A stretch of 64,000 nt of DNA. It comes from Corythucha ciliata (taxonomy: Eukaryota > Arthropoda > Insecta > Hemiptera > Tingidae). The notes below the pieces were generated by a model. The model ran no database searches and was not told the DNA's origin. It worked only from the letters and a program-made list of their open reading frames with translations. The DNA lies in assembly GCA_038030265.1 (NCBI GenBank), contig CM075941.1, positions 13,144,001 through 13,208,000 of the forward strand, in the 5' to 3' direction. Position numbers and translations under genes: made by a program. Shown here one piece after another: positions 58,212-64,000 of this stretch; the stretch's first letter is position 1, and every line of letters begins with the position of its first letter.

Positions 58212-59060
58212 CTAGATCCGCCACTGAGAACACGCCACAACTTTGTTGATCAGCTCCTCGCATTTGCTGGGCTTGTATTCGTATATCATTGTCTTCATCC
58301 ACCCCCAGAGACAGTAATCGAGGGACGTTAGGTCAGGAGACCTCGCAGACCAGTTAATAGGTCCTCCTCGCCCACAATCTGCTGAGCTAAGCTGATTCTG
58401 ATGAGATAGAATGACCAAGTCCCCGTTCAAGTCTTAACGTAGCAGATCATACACAGCGTCTCTCATGGTGAGCCTCACGTATAGTGCATTGAATTCTTAC
58501 TCAGCAGCTTGAATTCTTCTTCACACAGGAACACACTAGCCTAAGGGAAGGACATTTACCCTGACCTATTCTGCTTGTTTTAACAAAGCAAGTTTACGTA
58601 TTTTTGCATTTAAACTTGATTGCTAAAGTCGGAGGGTTGCAAACTTCAACTATCATGACACCGTTCGAAAGTACACAGAACGGGGTAGTTTTCCACAACT
58701 TTACTCGTCGATGCGTGCACTAGCAGCTGATTGATACTGATGAGAAATTTATCAGGTATTCGAAAAAACTACTTTGTTCACTTTTCACATGACTGAAATA
58801 GCCACGCGCAAGCGACATTTTTTGATTTTCACGGTGGTTTCAGGAACAGGATTTTGTCCTCTTTCCGAATCCACCGTCATTTTTTGTCTAACCACCTACG
58901 GTGAGCCGTGAACACGACAATTACCGTAAAAAGTAATGCAACTAGAATAAAACAGGAAAATGCTCATATCTCGTAACCAAAGCATTTTCGGCTATGCGTC
59001 TGTATGACGTTTAGCACTATCACCTGTATAAGTTTGTCACATTCCTCCTGAATCATCCTG
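58212..59060 (-). mobile_element. Mariner-like remnant C, internally deleted
   Basis: The right terminus, read on the minus strand, is CAGGATGATTCAGGAGGAAT after a TA (59061-59062). This resembles the 18655 element. At the other end (58430-58212) a frame reads CGRGGPINWSARSPDLTSLD and then YCLWGW, the third-aspartate block of a mariner transposase. The N-terminal and central coding parts are absent, so the copy is a deletion derivative on the opposite strand to element B. Confidence 0.78.
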
Positions 59061-59150
59061 TATATGGCCCCTCGCTTGTTAGCACGATCACGGTCGCAAT
59101 TTTTGACTTGGGGCAACCAAATTTGGTTTTACCAACCAAATTTCTTGTTA

Positions 59151-59676
59151 GAAAAATGAATTACTATACTATAGTAAAACGTTTTTGGGTTAATCCAATC
59201 TAAAAAGTTTTGTTCCGACAGCAGCCTGTCGGGAAAAGTGCATTTCATTCATGCGACAATCGAGTCAAACCTCATAAGTTAGGACGATATCAATCAATTA
59301 TGAATGAAATTTAGGCCGGGATAAAGATTTTAATTGCAAATAACTCCTCTAACAAGAGTCCGCCTTCCCATATCGTGTAGGCAACCAAACCGACTCTGTT
59401 TCATTTTTCATTTTCATCATTTTGTTCCCCCTCAGTTGGTGTCAAAAAAGGGGCCTGCGGTGAAAAGAAACACGATTTTATTATTTTGCCTTTCTGTACC
59501 ACGGCCTAAATGTCATTCATAATTGATTGATCTCGTTTTAACTTATGAGGTTTGACTCGATTGTCGCATGAATGAAATGCACTTTTCCCGACAGGCTGCT
59601 GTCGGAACAAAACTTTTTAGATTGGATTAACCCAAAAAAGTTTTTCTATAGTATAGTAACTCATTTTTCTTTCCGT
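59151..59676. mobile_element. MITE with about 165-bp inverted arms
   Basis: The left arm (59151-59315) and right arm (59505-59670) are inverted copies with few mismatches. Shared words include TCCGACAGCAGCCTGTCGGG, GTGCATTTCATTCATGCGAC and GAGTCAAACCTCATAAGTTA. The right end can be extended to CCGTG at 59676. The 190-bp centre (a pyrimidine-rich patch) has no coding content. Within each arm, CCGACAGC...GCTGTCGG-like words form a further small hairpin. Confidence 0.85.
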
Positions 59677-59679
59677 GCA

Positions 59680-60062
59680 CCTGTTGATTCTAGCAGCATC
59701 ATATTCGGTACGTACACTTCATGTTAAAGTAGTCTTTGATTCCCATTTTAATTTTTTGAAAAAGTCAAGGGGGAGGGGGTGGTGTTCCCGAGGTGGAAGC
59801 AAGTGTGTGGTCTTGTTAGCACGATAACTCTCGATAAATCAGTAGTCGTAAGACCACGGTCGGTGTTGCATTTGGGCCAAATCGGTCAAGGTGGAGGGGG
59901 GAATAGTGGTTGAAATGGTCAAAAAATCACTGCAATGCACCAGTTGATTCTAGAAGCATCATATTCAGTACGAATACTCCATGTTAGAGTAGCCTTTGAT
60001 TCCCATTTTAATTTTTTGAAAACGTCAAGGTGGTGGGGGTGGTCCTTCCAGTGTGGAAGTGT
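59680..60062 (+). repeat. Direct repeat, about 250-bp spacing, with dispersed repeat D2 copy 2 between
   Basis: CACCTGTTGATTCTAGCAGC at about 59688 and CACCAGTTGATTCTAGAAGC at about 59938 begin two similar 125-bp segments. Both run through CATATTC, CCTTTGATTCCCATTTTAA-like words and a GGGGGTGGT tract. The D2 repeat (59812-59936) fills the space between. Confidence 0.75.
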
Positions 60063-60439
60063 AAAAATAGCGTTGAACTTCACTAGTTCATCTTAGGGCT
60101 CTAAAATTCGACTCAATAATTTAATGTAACGAAAGCCCTGGGTTCCATTGATATTTATCATAAACTTTGATGTGGTGGGGGGGGGGGGTGAAATGGGGAT
60201 AAAATTTCAAAAAAATCGCTTAAATTTACACGTTTAGGTATTATAAAATACGGCACAAAAATTTATTATAACAAAGCCCTTGGAAAACTACCGAAACTTT
60301 TCGACATTTTTGAAGAGAGGGTGGTGAAAATAGAGGAAGAAGTTCGGCTTAATGAAACAAATTATGGTATCAAAATTATTACTTCTGGTACGGCTTAGGG
60401 TATCCGTATACGGAATGATATGCACTCTTTCCGACCGCC
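60063..60439. other. Unassigned stretch
   Basis: No gene. G12 near 60177-60188. The sequence resembles the flanking D2-type repeats in style (GGGG...GAAATGG...AAAATTTCAAAAAAATCGC) but too loosely to group. Confidence 0.35.
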
Positions 60440-61560
60440 AGCTGCCGGAGCGAATTTTATTTTAAAAATTGTAATTACGAATTAGTTTGTTTTCTCACTT
60501 CTATTTGCGAATCAGCGATTTATACATAGCCGCGGACTTAGTACTAGAACAGCACATTATGACATTTTATTCTAAATTTTAGCCATAAAATGGCTTCTAT
60601 ACTCGGTGATTCGGCGATGTTTCCACAATTTTGGTCTGGAAGTTGCAGCGAGAAACAGCGAAGGCGCGTTTTCCCCCCCAGTTTTAGCAACGAATATTAG
60701 CGCGACTATTAGCTTATGAGTTTTTAACTGTGTCAATCACGCGAAAATTGGCTTCTTATGGAATGAAGTTGTGCGTAATTGGCATGGAGTGTGCACCTCG
60801 AGTTAATACGAGTGGGAAGTACCCAGCTAATTAGATGGATAAATGATATGTGAACCTCAAATGTAGGGTTTGACACCACTGGATTTCCACCTGGCACCCA
60901 TTAAAATAATATAAACAAAAAAACGAGCCCTCTTGCCACTTTGTGGCTGATTATCTTCTAACATCTGGCAATTTCGTGGCTAAAGGTCTCTGAACTTGCA
61001 ATTCACGGCTATGAATACTTCGAAACTTTGAATTTCGTGACTTCATAGTCATAAAACATTTCGATCTTAAAATTCATTCAAGAAACTCGCAACTCACAAA
61101 CTTGCTATGTGATTCTAAAAGCTTAATTTAGCGGCTATTTATTCATTGACAACTTATTCAAATTCACGGCCATGTAAATCTCGAAACTTGAATTTCACTG
61201 CTATTACCCCGCCCCTCTTCCAATTTGAATTTTGCAGCACATTTCTTCAGTAACTTACAATTTCGAGGCTGTTTATCAACCGAACTAGTATTTTCACTGC
61301 CGCTAATTATATTCAATAACGAAAGTTTTGCGGCTATTGCTCCAGGGGAAGATGTAATTTGGCGTTTAATTATCCTCCGAAATATTCAGTTTGTGACTTT
61401 TTGTGGTCGGAAATTTGCAGTTTCTGTCGTGTATCACTCTGGTCTCCCCCATGTGGATATATTTGTGCGGTCCCATAACTGGAAATCTCGCCCAGATTCC
61501 GCTTCTGCTTGCACAGCTGCCATTCTGAGCGAATCTCACCATAAAAGAAAGTAGTCTAAC
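60440..61560. repeat. Degenerate array region with about 30-40-bp units in two styles
   Basis: Between 60470 and 60760, words such as ACGAATTAGTTTGTTTTCTC and GCGAATCAGCG follow the 52870 family. Between about 60950 and 61300, a distinct unit resembling AATTCACGGCTATGAATAC and CTCGAAACTTGAATTTC recurs. Copies are diverged, and boundaries are approximate. The frame at 61225-61554 has no recognised motif. Confidence 0.4.
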
Positions 61561-64000
61561 GCATTTTTCCCCGTTCAAATAGTTTCATTATAAATTTTTA
61601 ACTTTATTTATTTTTTTTATTTGGTATCACCGTGAAAGCCAGTTTAAAAGTGTCCTACTGAACAGTCAAATCAGTTTTATCACGAAACTAATCAATTTTC
61701 AGGCTGATTCTAGTGTCTAGCACGTCTTGGGTGTACACAATACCCTAAAAGGGGCACAGTGCTCACCGTCTCCCCTCTTTCAGCGTTATTGTCCTCAGCC
61801 GTTGATAGACCGCGATTTGACAGTCTCTTTTATAAAACGCGATAATAACCAAATTTGTCCTTCTATTTTATCGTCAGTGGTTGGGGGGGGGGGCGAGGTG
61901 AAAGACCGCTAGGCGTCTATAAACATGGAGCACAGGAAAGGTGGATAGTCGAGGTGGCCGGGGTATGGCGCGGGGGAGGTAATTTAGTCGAGTTTATCGT
62001 TTGATCAGTGTATGTCGGCACTGAACGATGTAAACAGTCTTTTGTCTCGCTTCGACTTTCGCAATTGTTTAGAATGTTTTTTTTTTTCAAAAAAGAAATT
62101 CTTAAAAGACGTTTTCCATGTAACTAGAAGCCCGATGTTTTGTAAACAAAAACTACGCCTTCTTCTCCCCTAAAGCAGCCAAATCATTAGCATGATTCCT
62201 ATCTGAACTAGACCTTCCCAGGACCTTTTTTTTATTAAGTTAATTTATTTACTCTGCCCGGTTCATTAGCTGTCACACACCGAATTCTTTTGTCCCTCTA
62301 AAACGCGTTTATCGCGTTAATCTAAATAGTTTTATTGTTTTCTCTTAATACGGGAAATATCCTGCTTCCGGTCCGCGCGTTTTTTACTTAGAAACAGGGG
62401 CGTCCGAGGGTCTATGTCAATTTTCGAATTAAATCTCTAGATGACGTCATTTTAATTTACATTGTTGAGTATTCATGAGGGTTCTTCTATTCATAATAAT
62501 TGATGTATTCAACAATGGATGCATTGCATCTTCCTTTTGAATGCAAAGAGTAAAAAGATGGATGAAGAGAGAGTTGTCGAATGGAAAACGAGCGGGTCTC
62601 GCGATAGAATCATTCAAGTTATGTTAAAAATGGAGAGAGAGAAAAAAAGTGATAAAGTTGAGTAGAGTCAACTTTTTTTACCCGTTTTACACACAACCCT
62701 CCGCCTTATCTGTAGGCCAACTCTCATTACAACTTGAATTCCACCCACTCTATACGCCTTTTCAACCCCTTTAGTCAGCCTAGCAGCAAAGCAGTCCTTT
62801 AACCCTTTCAACCCTCCCACCCTTTTGCACACTCTCAATGAAGAAAAGAAACAAATTTGTTCTCTTTAGTGACGGTCACTGGTGGAAATGAGTCAGTGTG
62901 TGTGGGGAGGGGGAAGCGTTTCGCTTATTTACCATTTAACGCAATTTCTTTTTTCTTTTTCAAGAGCTACACGAGCTACGGAGACACTTCAAAAATACTT
63001 ATTTTCAACAACAAAACATGATGGGCGTGTCCTCCCATCTCAAAACAAAAGACAAAAAAGATCAAGGACCCCCCCCCCCTCTTCACTTCACAGGGGCCCA
63101 CGCCGCCGCCGCATTCCATTACCAATCTCTCTCTGAAAGTTTCATTTAATGGTTTTGTAGTGGCGTCCTGTGAGCTGAGGAACAAAAAAAAAAAGAGGAA
63201 AAAAAGGAGAAATGAAAGGACATCGATCGGTCTCTGAAGCTCCCACCTTCTTTACTTTCACGTCTCCATCCCCCGCCGCCATTGATTGGAATTTTTTTAA
63301 GAGAACGAAAGGGAACCAAGGAAATTAAATTTGATGACTGGAAAATCCGAATGTTTTCATCTGTCATTGGATATCAGGGCAATTCATTCGATATCAAAGG
63401 GTGGAAAGAGCAACTCGGGTGTTTGCGTAGTGGGTGTTAAAACATGATAATAAATAAAAGTGAGTTCCCTTCCCAACCCTTTCTCGAAACGAACTACCTC
63501 AAAATTCTTTACGGTGATAAGGGAGGGGGATGTCTATTCCGGTAATTGGATGTAGTGTTTATCCTTAATTGAGAGTGTGAGATGGAGAGTTTTCAAAAAG
63601 CTTTATAGAAGAGGGTGTTTGGTGATGAGAGGAGTGCTATCCGCACCAACCTCTCTCACAAAGCTTCACCCTATTCTACTTTCATCGTAAGCGCTGCGGC
63701 TATGTTGCTAAGCAATGGCTGGGAGTTGAATGTGATGAGGGTTGTGTGTAAAGGGATGATGGTCGGAAGAAGGGAAGAGGGACGGCGCAAGAGAACTACA
63801 AGTGCCGTCTCAATTTCCAGATTCCGAACAAATCGTCAAGTTGTCTATTTACAGACTTTATAAAGTCTTCTACGTCTCGTTGTCACTATATTTCTGTACA
63901 GGGTGACTAAAGTGGCGAAAAATGAGCTTATTGCTTTACTGTCGCAATTTTGACCTCTTTTATCGGCTCCCTAAGCCGCGTAATGAAGAACGGCGCGCCG
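61561..64000. other. Unassigned stretch to window end
   Basis: No supported gene, RNA or mobile element. A G10 run lies at about 61882 and a C-run at about 63068. Low-complexity purine-rich patches occur near 63180-63220. Frames of 60-84 codons are unremarkable. Confidence 0.4.

Overview
The window reads as arthropod nuclear DNA, most likely from an insect. The AT-rich non-coding sequence, the spliceosomal-type intron and the mix of mobile elements (BEL/Pao and Copia LTR retrotransposons, a LINE with an RNase H domain, mariner-like elements with a DUF4817-type N-terminus, an Academ-like DNA transposon, several MITEs) all point that way. A hemipteran is my guess, but nothing here proves the order. 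I see no convincing multi-exon host gene, no rRNA or tRNA gene, and nothing bacterial. Almost every long reading frame belongs to a mobile element.

Layout. About 1.54-6.32 kb holds a nearly complete BEL/Pao gag-pol on the minus strand, with no LTR found. About 6.4-7.4 kb holds a decayed Copia RNase H region on the plus strand, broken by an unrelated 475-bp segment. From 8.45 to 21.7 kb lies the most interesting block. A 3.76-kb Academ-like transposon (copy A, decayed) sits inside a repeat whose uninterrupted, inverted second copy lies at 21.1-21.7 kb, so the window carries its own near-empty site. Between the two is a second, much better preserved Academ-like transposase gene (copy B, 13.9-18.4 kb). 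It has a zinc-ribbon-like N-terminus, an RNase H-like middle, an XPG/FEN1-like nuclease region and a CXC-like cysteine cluster, plus one 125-bp intron near its 3' end and one frameshift. A mariner-like foldback element with arms of roughly 0.9 kb abuts its 5' end. The stretch 22.0-22.5 kb holds two small MITEs. A 1,241-bp tandem duplication occupies 25.1-27.6 kb and is followed directly by a 5'-truncated LINE on the minus strand (27.6-30.1 kb).

From 30 to 53 kb the sequence is largely gene-free. It is marked by microsatellites, many G- or C-homopolymers of 9-15 bases, and several degenerate short-period arrays that look like decayed tandem repeats. Two weak non-transposon leads lie here: a 34-nt segment with good splice sites (39.35 kb) and a GC-rich GNRA-capped hairpin followed by a T-run (40.5-40.6 kb). 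From 53 to 61.6 kb is another repeat-rich block: a mariner-like element with a frameshifted transposase (55.7-57.6 kb), a second mariner remnant on the opposite strand (58.2-59.06 kb), a MITE with TIRs of about 165 bp, and dispersed repeats. From 61.6 kb to the end I see nothing identifiable.

These parts do not form a pathway. They are layers of transposon insertion into gene-poor DNA, and the nesting gives a relative order: copy A is younger than the repeat that hosts it.
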